64,000 nt of DNA from NCBI RefSeq assembly GCF_009746565.1, contig NZ_WRPN01000005.1, positions 186,001-250,000 on the forward strand. Reading direction: 5' to 3'. This stretch comes from Mariniflexile maritimum. GTDB taxonomy: Bacteria > Bacteroidota > Bacteroidia > Flavobacteriales > Flavobacteriaceae. Below are positions 16,814-26,212 of the stretch, in pieces; the stretch's first letter is position 1; each line of letters opens with the position of its first letter. The position numbers were made by a program, and so were the translations under genes. Under the pieces are notes generated by a model, which made no database searches, was not told the DNA's origin, and saw nothing but the letters and a program-made list of their open reading frames with translations.

Positions 16814-17812
16814 ATGGATTCTCTTACCCAAATTGTATTAGGTGCCGCGGTTGGTGAGGCTGTTTTAGGTAAAAAAGTAGGGAACAAGGCCATGCTTTAT
16901 GGCGCTATTGCTGGAACCATACCCGATCTTGATGTATTTGCTTCCTATTTTACCGATACGGTTACCGCTATTTCCATACATCGGGGTTTTACCCATTCCA
17001 TTGTTTTTTCTGTGCTTTTTGCGCCTGTTTTTGGTTGGCTGGTTTCTAGTTATGAAGCTTATAAAAACGTTAAGGATTGGTCGTGGTTATTCTTTTGGGC
17101 ATTTTTAACACACCCTATTTTGGATGCCCATACTACCTGGGGCACCCAATTGTTTTGGCCGTTCGACCTAAGACTGGCTTTTCATACCATTTTTGTTATC
17201 GACCCCCTATATACATTGCCCTTTTTGGTGTTTTTAATTCTTGCCATGATGCAAAAGCGCAGTTCAAGAAAGCGTTCGTTTTATAACAAAATGGGGTTGT
17301 TGCTAAGCTCTTCCTATTTACTACTTACCTTTTTATTAAAATGGCTGGCCCTAAACCAATTTAAAGCCGCTTTAAAAAGTGAAAATATTGAATACCGAGC
17401 CATTGATACCCGACCAGCCCCATTGAACACCATACTTTGGAACGCGAATGTAGAAACGGACACGGCCTATTTGTTGGGCAATTATTCGTTTTTTGACACA
17501 CAACCCATTAGTTTTGAGATCTATCCAAAAAACCATCAGTTATTGGGAAGTTTGGCAGAAGACGCAAATGTAAAACGTATGATGGCCATTTCAGAAGGTT
17601 GGTTTACCATCACCAAAAAAGATGAAACCCTTTATTTTAACGATTTGCGATTTGGACTGCTAAGTCTTGAACCTAAATCGCAAAACTTTGTTTTTCAATA
17701 TAAAATGGATGTTGATGCTTTTGGTAATGTACAGTTTACCGAAATGCCCAAAAATAATCGTGATGGCAAAAAATTGCTATCAGATTTATGGCTGCGTATT
17801 AAAGGGAATTAA
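16814..17812 (+). CDS. YdjM-type membrane metal-dependent hydrolase
   Basis: A 332-residue inner-membrane protein of the LexA-binding/YdjM hydrolase family (PF04307). The family's polar motifs are present: MDSLTQIVLGAAVGEAVLG, GTIPDLD, HRGFTHS and HPILDAHTTWG, which together supply the His and Asp residues expected to bind metal. About four transmembrane helices lie in residues 1-180, followed by a soluble C-terminal domain of about 150 residues. The substrate is unknown; a lipid is plausible because the motifs lie at the membrane face. It is a single gene. Confidence 0.9.
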   Translation: MDSLTQIVLGAAVGEAVLGKKVGNKAMLYGAIAGTIPDLDVFASYFTDTVTAISIHRGFTHSIVFSVLFAPVFGWLVSSYEAYKNVKDWSWLFFWAFLTHPILDAHTTWGTQLFWPFDLRLAFHTIFVIDPLYTLPFLVFLILAMMQKRSSRKRSFYNKMGLLLSSSYLLLTFLLKWLALNQFKAALKSENIEYRAIDTRPAPLNTILWNANVETDTAYLLGNYSFFDTQPISFEIYPKNHQLLGSLAEDANVKRMMAISEGWFTITKKDETLYFNDLRFGLLSLEPKSQNFVFQYKMDVDAFGNVQFTEMPKNNRDGKKLLSDLWLRIKGN

Positions 17813-17851
17813 TGGCTTGGTTTTAAAAAAGTTTTAGTTGCTGAAAACGCT

Positions 17852-18889
17852 TTACTGCGGAATTTGCTGACTCAAGCAATGCAGGGTGCCAAAGCCCCAA
17901 ATAAAATCGGTGGCGGCGATACCTATTATTTCTCTATCAGGAAAACAATTGGCAATAATGTTCAATGCTTCACGGTCGTTGGCATCATTAAATGTGGGCA
18001 CTAAAACCGTTTTGTTCAAAATTAAAAAATTGGCATAACTTGCAGGAATCCTAATCCCATCAAAATCCAAACGTTTTGGCATTGGCAAGGTTACAATAGT
18101 TGGTTGTTTGCTGTTTTCTAAAGTTGACGCTTGCAAGCGTTTTAAATTATCTTGTAGTGGTTTGTAATTAGCATCTTTTGTGTCCGTTTCAACTACGGTA
18201 ATAATGGTGTTTTCGTTTACAAAGCGCGCCAAATCGTCGATATGGCCGTGGGTATCATCGCCTTCAATGCCATTTCCTAGCCAAATCACATTGGTAACGC
18301 CCAAATATGTTTTAAAAACCGTTTCATAATCGGCTTTTTTAAAACCTACATTCCGAACTTGGATGCTGGGGTGCAGTAAACATTCTTCCGACGTTAACAA
18401 TGTGCCTTTTCCGTTTACATCAATAGCGCCGCCTTCCAAAACAACAGGTTTGCCTTTGTAAACAGCTTGTTCTAATGGGATGTTTAAAAACTCGGCAACT
18501 TTAGCCGGCACGTGTTTGTCTAATTTGTAATTGGTATATTTTGCCCAACCGTTAAAATTGAAGTTGATGGCTTTTCTGTTTTTTCCATTTTTGACGATGA
18601 TAGGGCCCGAATCGCGCATCCAACTGCGATTGGTTTTTTGAATGATGAACGACACATGTTTTAAGTTTACATGTGCCTTTTCCAACATGCCTGAGACCTT
18701 GGTTTTTAGCTTATTATCAGCAACCAAAAGCATGACCTCTTCCACCGAAGCTACTTTTTTAATAAACTCTACAAAGGCCCATTGTACCGCTTCATATTTC
18801 CCCGGCCAATCGTTGCCGTTATGCGGAAAACATAATAAAATACCTTGTTGTTTTTCCCATTCCGCTGGAAATATCCAATTGTTCTTCAT
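17852..18889 (-). CDS. aguA: Agmatine deiminase
   Basis: A 345-residue member of the guanidino-modifying (PAD_porph) family. It hydrolyses agmatine to N-carbamoylputrescine and ammonia. The catalytic cysteine is near the end (Cys338 in GTLHCLSQQ). The other active-site segments are RDSGPIIV, EGGAIDV and GDDTHGHIDD. The start at 18889 (MKNNWIFPAEWEKQQ) fits the family; nine extra codons upstream are possible but run into a repeat. It follows aguB on the same strand with a gap of about 140 bases, so the two steps from agmatine to putrescine are paired. Confidence 0.93.
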   Translation of the reverse strand: MKNNWIFPAEWEKQQGILLCFPHNGNDWPGKYEAVQWAFVEFIKKVASVEEVMLLVADNKLKTKVSGMLEKAHVNLKHVSFIIQKTNRSWMRDSGPIIVKNGKNRKAINFNFNGWAKYTNYKLDKHVPAKVAEFLNIPLEQAVYKGKPVVLEGGAIDVNGKGTLLTSEECLLHPSIQVRNVGFKKADYETVFKTYLGVTNVIWLGNGIEGDDTHGHIDDLARFVNENTIITVVETDTKDANYKPLQDNLKRLQASTLENSKQPTIVTLPMPKRLDFDGIRIPASYANFLILNKTVLVPTFNDANDREALNIIANCFPDREIIGIAATDFIWGFGTLHCLSQQIPQ

Positions 18890-18904
18890 TTTAATATATT
18901 TTGA

Positions 18905-18921
18905 CACGAATTGCACGAATT
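18905..18921. repeat. CACGAATT direct repeat
   Basis: Two copies of CACGAATT separated by one base lie between aguB and aguA. The same word occurs in the intergenic palindromes at 27542 and 36726. Confidence 0.45.
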
Positions 18922-19030
18922 TTCATAAATATATTTTTATTCCAAATATACTGTCAAACGAGTGTGCTTATAAATTTCACTAATTTACAGACTTTCAGCC
19001 TGATTTAGCATTTTATTGAAATTTGGATTT

Positions 19031-19918
19031 TTAATCAATAGCCCTTTTAGTGATCTCACCATAGGTATCAATGCGTCTATCGCGCAAAAAAGGCCAATTT
19101 TGACGCACATTTTCCTGTAAGTCTAGATCGACTTCGGCTATTAAAATTTCTTCTTTATCGGTTGAAGCTTGGGCCAAAATCTCGCCCTGTGGGCCAGCAA
19201 TAAACGACGAGCCCCAAAACTCGATACCATGGGTATCTGGCACATATTTTTCCAGACCTATTCTATTGGCGGCCGCTACATAAACGCCGTTTGCTACGGC
19301 ATGTCCGCGCATCACGTTCATCCACGCGCCTTGTTGGTTGTCGCCATATTGCGCTTTTTCTTGCGGGTGCCAACCAATGGCGGTAGGGTAAAACAATACT
19401 TCGGCACCTTGCAAGGCGGTTAATCTGGCCGCTTCGGGATACCATTGGTCCCAACAAATAAGGGTGCCAATATTTCCTTTTTTGGTTGGGAATGATTTAA
19501 AGCCTATATCGCCGGGTGTGAAATAGAATTTTTCGTAAAAATGCGGGTCGTCTGGAATGTGCATTTTTCGGTACAAACCAGCTTCGGTGCCATCGGTATC
19601 GATAATATAGGCACTGTTGTGGTAAATTCCTGCCATGCGTTTTTCAAAAAAAGGCACGATAATAACCACGCCCAGTGCTTTGGCCAAGTCGCTAAACGCA
19701 GTAAACGAAGTGCTATAAAGTGGTTCGGCATATTTAAAATTAGCAACATCTTCACTTTGGCAGAAATAATGACTGCTATAAAGTTCGGGCAATAAAATAA
19801 TTTCGGCGCCTTTTTTGGCAGCATCCTTTACCCATTGCATGCATTTTTTGAGATTATTTTCAGGTATATCATTCAAATTTAATTGAAGGACAGCTATATT
19901 ATACGTGTTTTTTGGCAT
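19031..19918 (-). CDS. aguB: N-carbamoylputrescine amidase
   Basis: A 295-residue nitrilase-superfamily enzyme that converts N-carbamoylputrescine to putrescine, CO2 and ammonia. The catalytic triad is clear: Glu45 (LLPELY), Lys118 (YRKMHIPDD) and Cys155 (LICWDQWYPE). YRKMHIPDDPHFYEKFYFTPGD is characteristic of AguB. Length is normal. It is first in the aguB-aguA pair and has a full promoter box at 19943-19950. Putrescine made this way feeds polyamine pools in bacteria lacking ornithine decarboxylase. Confidence 0.95.
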   Translation of the reverse strand: MPKNTYNIAVLQLNLNDIPENNLKKCMQWVKDAAKKGAEIILLPELYSSHYFCQSEDVANFKYAEPLYSTSFTAFSDLAKALGVVIIVPFFEKRMAGIYHNSAYIIDTDGTEAGLYRKMHIPDDPHFYEKFYFTPGDIGFKSFPTKKGNIGTLICWDQWYPEAARLTALQGAEVLFYPTAIGWHPQEKAQYGDNQQGAWMNVMRGHAVANGVYVAAANRIGLEKYVPDTHGIEFWGSSFIAGPQGEILAQASTDKEEILIAEVDLDLQENVRQNWPFLRDRRIDTYGEITKRAID

Positions 19919-19942
19919 TACAAATTGTTGAAAAATTTATTG

Positions 19943-19950
19943 CAAATATA
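19943..19950 (-). promoter_or_regulatory. Promoter box of aguB (TATATTTG)
   Basis: A full TAnnTTTG match on the minus strand, 25 bases upstream of the aguB ATG. Confidence 0.55.
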
Positions 19951-20038
19951 GCTAAAATTTATATTTCGATTTTAAAGTGAATTGTGTAGGTTTTTTTTTA
20001 TTTTTATAAAAAAATTGACATTAATATTGGGTTCAAAA

Positions 20039-21559
20039 ATGAAAAGATTGATTATTATTTTAACAGTACTTTTAAATGTTACAGCACATTCGCAAACAGA
20101 GTTTCAAAAATTTGAATCTAAATATGATGAGTTTGATTTTTATGCGAAACCTTCACCCAAAAACGAACTTTCCCGCTTTTTCAGAAACCACATAAATACC
20201 AGTTTATTGGATGCGGTTAAATTTCGGGATACAATTGAAGCCAATAAACGTATCTTTTTGGTTTTTCATTTAAACAGTAAAAACGAATTGACCGGTCTGT
20301 CTGCTAATTCTGCTTATGCAGAGTTGAACAAAAGTATCACGGATGCTTTTAGAAAATATGATATTGAAAAATTGAACATTCCCAATAAAAATCGTTTAGA
20401 CACCTATGTGCTGCAAATAATTTCCAGTGAAAACGGAAAGGCTATTTTGAATTGCAGTACTGAAATTGTTTATGATAAATTGCCAATTCTTGAGGGTTGC
20501 GAATCAATTAAAACCCATAATGAACTGAAGAAATGTAATAACAAATCTATTGAAAAACATATAGTTAATACAATTTCATTTGCAAAAATACAAAGCGAAA
20601 AGATTTTAGGCGAATTGAAGTTAAGTGTGAAATTTTTGGTGGATTACGACGGAGGTATAAAAAATATTGAGTGTAAAGCACCTACCGAAGCGTTAACAGA
20701 AGAATTGAATAGGGTGATGGAAACTTTTCCAAAAGCGAAAGTAGCTCCCACAAGAAATGGTAACCCAACTTTTTGGGAAATAAAGGAGCATATTTTTTTG
20801 ATTATTGAGCCAAAAACAGAAAGCTACAAAGATGAGGTGCAAAAAAGTAAAGATACGTTGCTTGACGAAAACAGTGATTTAGCACTACACTTTAAAAAAT
20901 ATATTACCGATACTGAATTACAAAATATTAAACTGCAAGCTAGACAACATAGTGTTATTATATCTTTTAGCATCGATAAGAATGGGCGCTATATTGATGT
21001 TTCAAATAACATAAAAGACGTGTTGTTTAACGAAAAATTGAATTCGATATTAAGAACATACCCTATTGAAAAGCATGGTATTGGTCAAGTTGATTTATTA
21101 GCTAAATATTCATATTCTGTAATTACAAAAGGTTACGATAATTATACAATTCAAACACAACAAGAACCCATGGTTATGTTATCGCCCATTTTTAAAGGTT
21201 GTGAAAAGGAAAAAAGTTTTAATGATATAAAAAAATGCAATAGTGTAAAGGTTGGCTATCAAATAAATAAGGAGTTTGATAAAAACCTGCGTAGCAAAAC
21301 TGATTTAAAAGGCGATATTAGGATATTTTGCGTTTTTAAAGTGGATACCGATGGGAAAATTGTGGATGTAAAAGTGCAGGCTCCCAATCCGTTTCTGGCA
21401 AACGAAGTTGAATCGATTATAAAAAGTTTGCCACCAGTAATTAAACCAGGTATTCAAAATGGAAAACCGGTAAAAGTGCCTTTTTCGCTTCCTGTTGTTT
21501 TTAGGGTAGGCGAAAACAGACCCGAAGACCTTTTTAAAAGTTCAATAAGAAAACAGTAA
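20039..21559 (+). CDS. Secreted protein made of alternating TonB-C-like modules
   Basis: A 506-residue exported protein. The start at 20039 is chosen because it gives a clean signal peptide (MKRLIIILTVLLNVTAHSQ); an upstream in-frame start at 19982 is less likely. Two segments, residues 149-257 and 383-490, match the flavobacterial TonB C-terminal domain pattern: P-I-x-x-G-C, an N-x-x-K-C-N motif, a strand with VD-x-DG, then KPGIQNGKPVKVPFSLPVVFRV in the second. Residues 45-128 and 281-363 look like shorter degenerate copies. There is no membrane anchor or proline-rich spanner, so it is not a normal TonB. A periplasmic or surface role is likely; the function is unknown. Confidence 0.8.
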   Translation: MKRLIIILTVLLNVTAHSQTEFQKFESKYDEFDFYAKPSPKNELSRFFRNHINTSLLDAVKFRDTIEANKRIFLVFHLNSKNELTGLSANSAYAELNKSITDAFRKYDIEKLNIPNKNRLDTYVLQIISSENGKAILNCSTEIVYDKLPILEGCESIKTHNELKKCNNKSIEKHIVNTISFAKIQSEKILGELKLSVKFLVDYDGGIKNIECKAPTEALTEELNRVMETFPKAKVAPTRNGNPTFWEIKEHIFLIIEPKTESYKDEVQKSKDTLLDENSDLALHFKKYITDTELQNIKLQARQHSVIISFSIDKNGRYIDVSNNIKDVLFNEKLNSILRTYPIEKHGIGQVDLLAKYSYSVITKGYDNYTIQTQQEPMVMLSPIFKGCEKEKSFNDIKKCNSVKVGYQINKEFDKNLRSKTDLKGDIRIFCVFKVDTDGKIVDVKVQAPNPFLANEVESIIKSLPPVIKPGIQNGKPVKVPFSLPVVFRVGENRPEDLFKSSIRKQ

Positions 21560-21561
21560 GG

Positions 21562-22290
21562 TTATTTATCCTTCTTATAAATCGGAATACGGTACGAAAG
21601 CGTGTAGCTATACCCAACACCAATGCCGCTACTGTCGAAGGTTTTGTTAAAACCCGGTATATAAACGTTCTCGAAATTGTTAGGTTCGGTTTCGCTTGCC
21701 GAAATTTTAAACTGCACATTAAGCGACAGATACAGGTTGTTAAGCAATTGGGCTTTAATGCCCAACATCAGTTCTGGCCAAATGGCCGTTAAACCTTTGA
21801 ACTCCTGCACTTCGGATGATGTGAGCTGTGGCGACCAATAGGGGTCTGTGGTGTAAATGGTATAGCTGTTCAATTTTTGGCTAAAAGTACTCGCACATAC
21901 CCTAAAACCCGCATAGATCATGTTGTCCATATCCAACCAATTTTGGTACATGTTGTAATCAATCCCGGCCTTAATATAGCTGCCGTTGGTGGTAATGTTC
22001 AAATAATCGTTCACCGTATTTTTTTTGTCGATACCTATTTCGCCCGCAATGTAGAGTCGTTTTTTTAGGCGGTAATCTGCCGAAATCTCAAAACCCGAAT
22101 AATCGTCATCCACAAAAGAGCGTATCAGTTTCCCAATATCGCCACCCACCCGAAGTCCATATTTCTCTTTTATTTTTATGGAATCGTTAGCAGTAGGTGC
22201 AATGCTATCGTTTTGGGCGTTTGCCCCAAAAGAAAGCAAAAGCATGAACAGGCAACTAATGATATATGTTAAAATGTGTTTCAGTTTCAT
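21562..22290 (-). CDS. DUF6048 family outer-membrane-like protein
   Basis: A 242-residue exported protein with a signal peptide (cleavage after GANAQ, about residue 26). The rest is rich in alternating hydrophobic/aromatic strands (YGLRVGGDIGKLIRSF, FEISADYRLKKRLYIAGEIG, GIGVGYSYTLSYRI) and ends in a strand, so it looks like a small outer-membrane beta-barrel. It matches the flavobacterial DUF6048 family. Its start overlaps the end of the DUF6452 gene by 35 bases, as in other Flavobacteriaceae where these genes accompany rlmD. The role is unknown. Confidence 0.85.
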   Translation of the reverse strand: MKLKHILTYIISCLFMLLLSFGANAQNDSIAPTANDSIKIKEKYGLRVGGDIGKLIRSFVDDDYSGFEISADYRLKKRLYIAGEIGIDKKNTVNDYLNITTNGSYIKAGIDYNMYQNWLDMDNMIYAGFRVCASTFSQKLNSYTIYTTDPYWSPQLTSSEVQEFKGLTAIWPELMLGIKAQLLNNLYLSLNVQFKISASETEPNNFENVYIPGFNKTFDSSGIGVGYSYTLSYRIPIYKKDK

Positions 22291-22804
22291 CTTCTACGGT
22301 TTGGTTTTCGTTTACAGGTATTACCGATTTAATCCAGTTGTCGGCATCGGGTTCGATGGTAACGGTAACGTTTTTATAAATGGTTTTGTAGCCACAAGCG
22401 CGCGACACATATACTTCTTCGCGGGTGTAATTGATGGTTACAATATCTTCATTGCCCGTAATGAAATCATCGCTGGTATCATCGGGCGTGCCATTATTAT
22501 TTATTTTAGCATCTTTTACAAAAACATATTGGGTTGAGTTGGCATCGGTTTTTAAGGGAAGCACAATTTCGGAAGTTGATACAATACCATATTTTGGCAA
22601 TACAAAATCGTTATCAACACCTGCAACCAGCAAATTGGGTATGTTTTTTTTGTTTTCGGTGTTGGTCGTATCGTAAGCTTCTATAATTAAACTTGGGGTT
22701 GTGGGGGTGCTTTCCGGACAAATATCATCGGCTTCACAACTTAAATTTATAACAACACCTATGAAGGTCATTAAAATTAAAAGTAAACTTATTTTTTTCA
22801 TCAA
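22256..22804 (-). CDS. DUF6452 family lipoprotein
   Basis: A 182-residue predicted lipoprotein. The signal ends in VINLSC with Cys23 as the probable lipid anchor, followed by EADDICPES, the conserved start of DUF6452 proteins. The body is predicted beta-rich with a central DDTSDDF acidic loop. It lies 78 bases after rlmD and overlaps the DUF6048 gene, which implies co-expression and a joint role at the cell envelope. No function is known. Confidence 0.85.
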   Translation of the reverse strand: MMKKISLLLILMTFIGVVINLSCEADDICPESTPTTPSLIIEAYDTTNTENKKNIPNLLVAGVDNDFVLPKYGIVSTSEIVLPLKTDANSTQYVFVKDAKINNNGTPDDTSDDFITGNEDIVTINYTREEVYVSRACGYKTIYKNVTVTIEPDADNWIKSVIPVNENQTVEDETETHFNIYH

Positions 22805-22882
22805 TCTTTTTTATTGCGTTTAGTTGTTTGGCTGTTTGTTGTTTGGTCGTTTCAACTTAAAGACTCTGTAACAAACAACGCG

Positions 22883-24292
22883 CTATTTTCTTTCCAAAAG
22901 CACCACATTTTCAACGTGAAAAGTTTGTGGAAACATGTCAACCGCTTGTGTTTTTGTTACTTTGTAAGTAGCATTTAAAAGTTCTAAATCCCGTGCCTGT
23001 GTGGCACTGTTGCAACTTACATACACAATTTTTTTTGGGGCAATGTTTATTAGTTGCTGTACCACATCCTTGTGCATGCCGTCGCGTGGCGGGTCGGTAA
23101 TAACCACATCGGGTTGCCCGTGTTCCTTAATAAAGGCATCGTTAAACACCACTTTCATGTCGCCTACAAAGAAATGAACGTTTTTAATGCCATTTAATTG
23201 TGCGTTTTCCTTGGCAGCGGCAATCGCATCGGGAACCGACTCAACGCCCACCACTTTTTTGGCTTGTTTTGCCACAAATTGCGCAATGGTGCCGGTGCCC
23301 GTATATAAATCGAACACCAGTTCGTTGCCCTTCAACCCAGCAAAATCGCGGGTTATTTTATAAAGTTCAAACGCTTGTTGCGAGTTGGTTTGGTAAAACG
23401 ATTTGGCATTTATTTTAAACTTCAAACCTTCCATTTCTTCAAAAATATGGTCTTCACCTTTATAGCAAATCACATCTTGGTCGTAAATGGTGTCGTTTGC
23501 TTTGCCGTTGATGATGTATTGCAACGAACTTATCTGCGGAAAGTTTTCAGCAAGAAAATCCAATAACATCGTACGTTTGGCTTTGTCTTCCTTAAAAAAC
23601 TGAATTACCACCATCACATCGCCCGTACTGGAGGTTCGAATCATCATGGTGCGTAACAATCCTGTTTGGTTGCGGGTGTTGAAGAATTCAAGATTGTTAT
23701 CAAGTGCAAATTGCTTCACGGCATTGCGGATAGCGTTTGAAGGATCTTCCTGTAAATGGCATTTTTTAATATCCAAAATTTTGTCCCACATCCCGGGAAT
23801 ATGAAATCCCAACGCGTTTCTATCGCCCAAATCGGCACCCGATTGCACTTCTTCCTGTGTTAACCAACGGCTATCGCTAAATGAAAATTCCATTTTATTC
23901 CGGTAGAAATACTGATGGGCCGAACCCAAAATAGGCGTAACCTCGGGCAATTGAATATGGCCAATACGGGTTAAATTATTGGTAACTTCCTTTTGTTTAT
24001 AGTACAGTTGGTGCTCATAGGCCATATCTTGCCATTTGCAACCGCCGCAAACCCCAAAATGCTCACAAACAGGCGTGGTACGCTTACTAGAAAGCGTATG
24101 GAATGTGGTTGCTTTTCCTTCGTAATAGGCTTTTCTGGCCTTAAAGGTTTGCACATCTACCACATCGCCCGGTACGGTATTGGATAGGAAAATAACTTTG
24201 CCATCGGGGGCTTTGGCTATGGTTTTGCCTTTAGCACCGGCATCTAATACTTCTATATGGGTAAAGACTTGTTTTTTCGTTCGTTTCGACAT
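22883..24292 (-). CDS. rlmD: 23S rRNA (uracil-1939-C5)-methyltransferase
   Basis: A 469-residue SAM-dependent RNA methyltransferase of the RumA/TrmA family. It has an N-terminal TRAM domain (residues 8-66), an iron-sulfur site (Cys76, Cys82, Cys85 and Cys178), a SAM-binding motif FDLYTGTGTIAQF and the catalytic cysteine in YVSCNSATQARDL. Several paralogs exist in bacteria, so RlmD versus RlmC cannot be fully fixed. A full promoter box ends four bases before the ATG. Confidence 0.9.
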   Translation of the reverse strand: MSKRTKKQVFTHIEVLDAGAKGKTIAKAPDGKVIFLSNTVPGDVVDVQTFKARKAYYEGKATTFHTLSSKRTTPVCEHFGVCGGCKWQDMAYEHQLYYKQKEVTNNLTRIGHIQLPEVTPILGSAHQYFYRNKMEFSFSDSRWLTQEEVQSGADLGDRNALGFHIPGMWDKILDIKKCHLQEDPSNAIRNAVKQFALDNNLEFFNTRNQTGLLRTMMIRTSSTGDVMVVIQFFKEDKAKRTMLLDFLAENFPQISSLQYIINGKANDTIYDQDVICYKGEDHIFEEMEGLKFKINAKSFYQTNSQQAFELYKITRDFAGLKGNELVFDLYTGTGTIAQFVAKQAKKVVGVESVPDAIAAAKENAQLNGIKNVHFFVGDMKVVFNDAFIKEHGQPDVVITDPPRDGMHKDVVQQLINIAPKKIVYVSCNSATQARDLELLNATYKVTKTQAVDMFPQTFHVENVVLLERK

Positions 24293-24296
24293 GCCG

Positions 24297-24304
24297 CAAA
24301 AGTA
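24297..24304 (-). promoter_or_regulatory. Promoter box abutting the rlmD start (TACTTTTG)
   Basis: A full consensus match separated from the ATG at 24292 by four bases. If used, the transcript would be leaderless. Confidence 0.5.
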
Positions 24305-24314
24305 ATGAAACCAA

Positions 24315-24337
24315 TTCTGAATTCTGAATTCTGAATT
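24315..24337. repeat. Tandem CTGAATT repeat
   Basis: Three copies of a seven-base word lie in the 274-base gap between rlmD and rocD. A similar short tandem, AACGAAT, lies at about 24392-24407. Confidence 0.5.
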
Positions 24338-24490
24338 ACGAATTTTTAACCCATTGGCATTTCTTTGGAAATCTTCGGAAGAAAAGGATTAACGAATAAC
24401 GAATAACGATTTTTGAAACTTTGAAACTTCCAACAATATTCACTAAATTGCAAGTTCTAGGGATGATTTCTCTCCCACGCTGAATTTTCG

Positions 24491-24508
24491 TCCCGATGCT
24501 TATCGGGA
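24491..24508. repeat. TCCCGAT palindrome
   Basis: Perfect seven-base arms TCCCGAT / ATCGGGA enclose a GCTT loop, 59 bases before rocD. Palindromes of this kind are, from memory, frequent between genes in Flavobacteriaceae. There is no T run, so it is not a standard terminator. Confidence 0.55.
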
Positions 24509-24566
24509 TCTCGGAAGGAAAAAGGTACAGAAGGAATGGTTATTTTATCAATTTAAAAACATTAAA

Positions 24567-25811
24567 ATGGCTATTTTAGAACACATCACGTCGCAACAAG
24601 CCATCGATTTAGAAAACAATTATGGGGCACACAATTACCATCCTTTACCCGTAGTATTGTGTAAGGGCGAAGGTGTTTTTGTTTGGGATGTGGAAGGCAA
24701 ACGGTATTACGATTTTTTATCGGCGTATTCGGCTGTAAACCAAGGGCATTGCCATCCTAAAATAATAAATGCCCTGGTGCAACAGGCACAAACATTAACC
24801 TTAACATCGCGTGCCTTTTACAACAATGTTTTGGGTAGCTATGAGAAATTTGCCTGCGCGTTTTTTGGTTTCGACAAATTATTGCCCATGAACACTGGCG
24901 CAGAAGCGGTTGAAACAGCTTTAAAACTTTGCAGAAAATGGGCTTATGAAGTGAAGGGCATTGACGAAAATGAAGCTGAAATTTTGGTTTGCGATAATAA
25001 TTTCCATGGAAGGACCACAACCATTATCTCGTTTTCCAACGACCCAGTTGCCAGAAAAAATTTCGGCCCGTTTACCAAAGGTTTTATAAAAATTGAATAC
25101 GACAATTTAGAAGATTTGGAAACCGCATTACAAAACAACCCCAATATAGCCGGTTTTTTAGTGGAACCTATACAAGGGGAAGCTGGGGTTTACGTGCCAA
25201 CAGAAGGGTATTTGGCTAAGGCTAAAGTGTTATGCGAACAGTACAATGTGCTGTTCATTGCCGATGAAGTTCAAACAGGTATTGCACGAACGGGTAAATT
25301 ATTGGCAGTGGACCATGAAAACGTAAAACCCGATATCTTGGTTTTGGGCAAAGCTTTAAGTGGCGGCGTTTATCCTGTTTCGGCGGTTTTGGCAAACAAC
25401 GCAATTATGAACGTGATGAAGCCCGGGAACCATGGCAGTACGTTTGGTGGTAATCCTGTGGCTGCAGCAGTTGGTATTGCTGCCTTGGAAGTTGTTAGAG
25501 ACGAACAACTTGCTGAAAACGCCGAAGCGCTTGGTAATTTATTTAGAATTGAGTTAAACAATTATATTTCAACTAGCAATATTGTAAAATTGACAAGAGG
25601 TAAAGGTTTGCTGAATGCCATTGTAATTAATGATACCGAAACGAGTAAAACCGCATGGAACATTTGTTTAGCTTTACGCGATAACGGTTTGTTGGCCAAA
25701 CCAACACACGGTAATATCATCCGTTTTGCACCGCCTTTGGTGATGACAAAAGCACAATTATTGGACTGTGTGCAGATTATTATTAAAACACTCAAGCAAT
25801 TTGAAAGGTAG
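24567..25811 (+). CDS. rocD: Ornithine aminotransferase
   Basis: A 414-residue PLP-dependent class III aminotransferase. It transfers the delta-amino group of ornithine to 2-oxoglutarate, giving glutamate-5-semialdehyde, and links arginine and proline metabolism. Key segments are [18 protein letters not shown], the PLP-pocket [14 protein letters not shown] and the Schiff-base lysine in [19 protein letters not shown] and GSTFGGNP are typical of the RocD branch. Length is normal. It is monocistronic, with a terminator at 25832-25860. Confidence 0.95.
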   Translation: MAILEHITSQQAIDLENNYGAHNYHPLPVVLCKGEGVFVWDVEGKRYYDFLSAYSAVNQGHCHPKIINALVQQAQTLTLTSRAFYNNVLGSYEKFACAFFGFDKLLPMNTGAEAVETALKLCRKWAYEVKGIDENEAEILVCDNNFHGRTTTIISFSNDPVARKNFGPFTKGFIKIEYDNLEDLETALQNNPNIAGFLVEPIQGEAGVYVPTEGYLAKAKVLCEQYNVLFIADEVQTGIARTGKLLAVDHENVKPDILVLGKALSGGVYPVSAVLANNAIMNVMKPGNHGSTFGGNPVAAAVGIAALEVVRDEQLAENAEALGNLFRIELNNYISTSNIVKLTRGKGLLNAIVINDTETSKTAWNICLALRDNGLLAKPTHGNIIRFAPPLVMTKAQLLDCVQIIIKTLKQFER

Positions 25812-25831
25812 AAAGCGATATTTTTCTCAAC

Positions 25832-25860
25832 AAAAAAAGCGACCAAACGGTCGCTTTTTA
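25832..25860. terminator. Bidirectional terminator between rocD and the CCC-motif gene
   Basis: A perfect ten-base stem AAAAGCGACC / GGTCGCTTTT with a four-base AAAC loop has A and T runs on the two sides. It can serve both convergent genes. Confidence 0.9.
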
Positions 25861-25878
25861 TTTTAGGAATTTAAAAGA

Positions 25879-26205
25879 TTATCTATTTTGGTATTGCTCC
25901 ATAATTTGTCTGGATTGTTCCCAAAGCTCATCCCAACCAATCGTAGAAATTCTATAAATGGTCAAAACTAAGTAAGCAATGTTTATTAATAAGATTACTA
26001 ATGCTACAATTTTAGCGGTATTCATTGCTTTTACACTCGCTTGGTCATAATTTTCAGGGTTTGATTTTACAGCACCTAGTTTACTGTTGGCCATTAAAAA
26101 AGCGATGCCTGCTAGAATAAATCCGAGACCGCCAAAACAGCAGCATAATAAGCCTAAAATAGCTAAAACATAAACAAGCGTTGGGTTGAGTTTTTGGTTT
26201 TCCAT
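25879..26205 (-). CDS. CCC motif membrane protein
   Basis: A 108-residue membrane protein with two hydrophobic regions (residues 9-38 and 66-88). The first contains LLCCCFGGLGFILAGIAFLMA, the triple-cysteine signature for which this flavobacterial family is named. A short basic and Tyr-Asn segment (KSNPENYDQASVKAMNTAK) links the helices. It lies seven bases after a DUF2752 gene, an arrangement I believe is conserved in Flavobacteriaceae. The function is unknown. Confidence 0.85.
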   Translation of the reverse strand: MENQKLNPTLVYVLAILGLLCCCFGGLGFILAGIAFLMANSKLGAVKSNPENYDQASVKAMNTAKIVALVILLINIAYLVLTIYRISTIGWDELWEQSRQIMEQYQNR

Positions 26206-26212
26206 AGTGATT

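Noticed and set aside
24310-24410. CTGAATT and AACGAAT tandem copies as a CRISPR-like or origin element
   Set aside because: Too short (three copies at most) and lacking spacers or DnaA boxes.
17852-25811. Arginine catabolic island joining aguA, aguB and rocD
   Set aside because: rocD lies more than 4 kb away, on the other strand, with rlmD and unrelated genes between; there is no arginase or arginine decarboxylase in the window.
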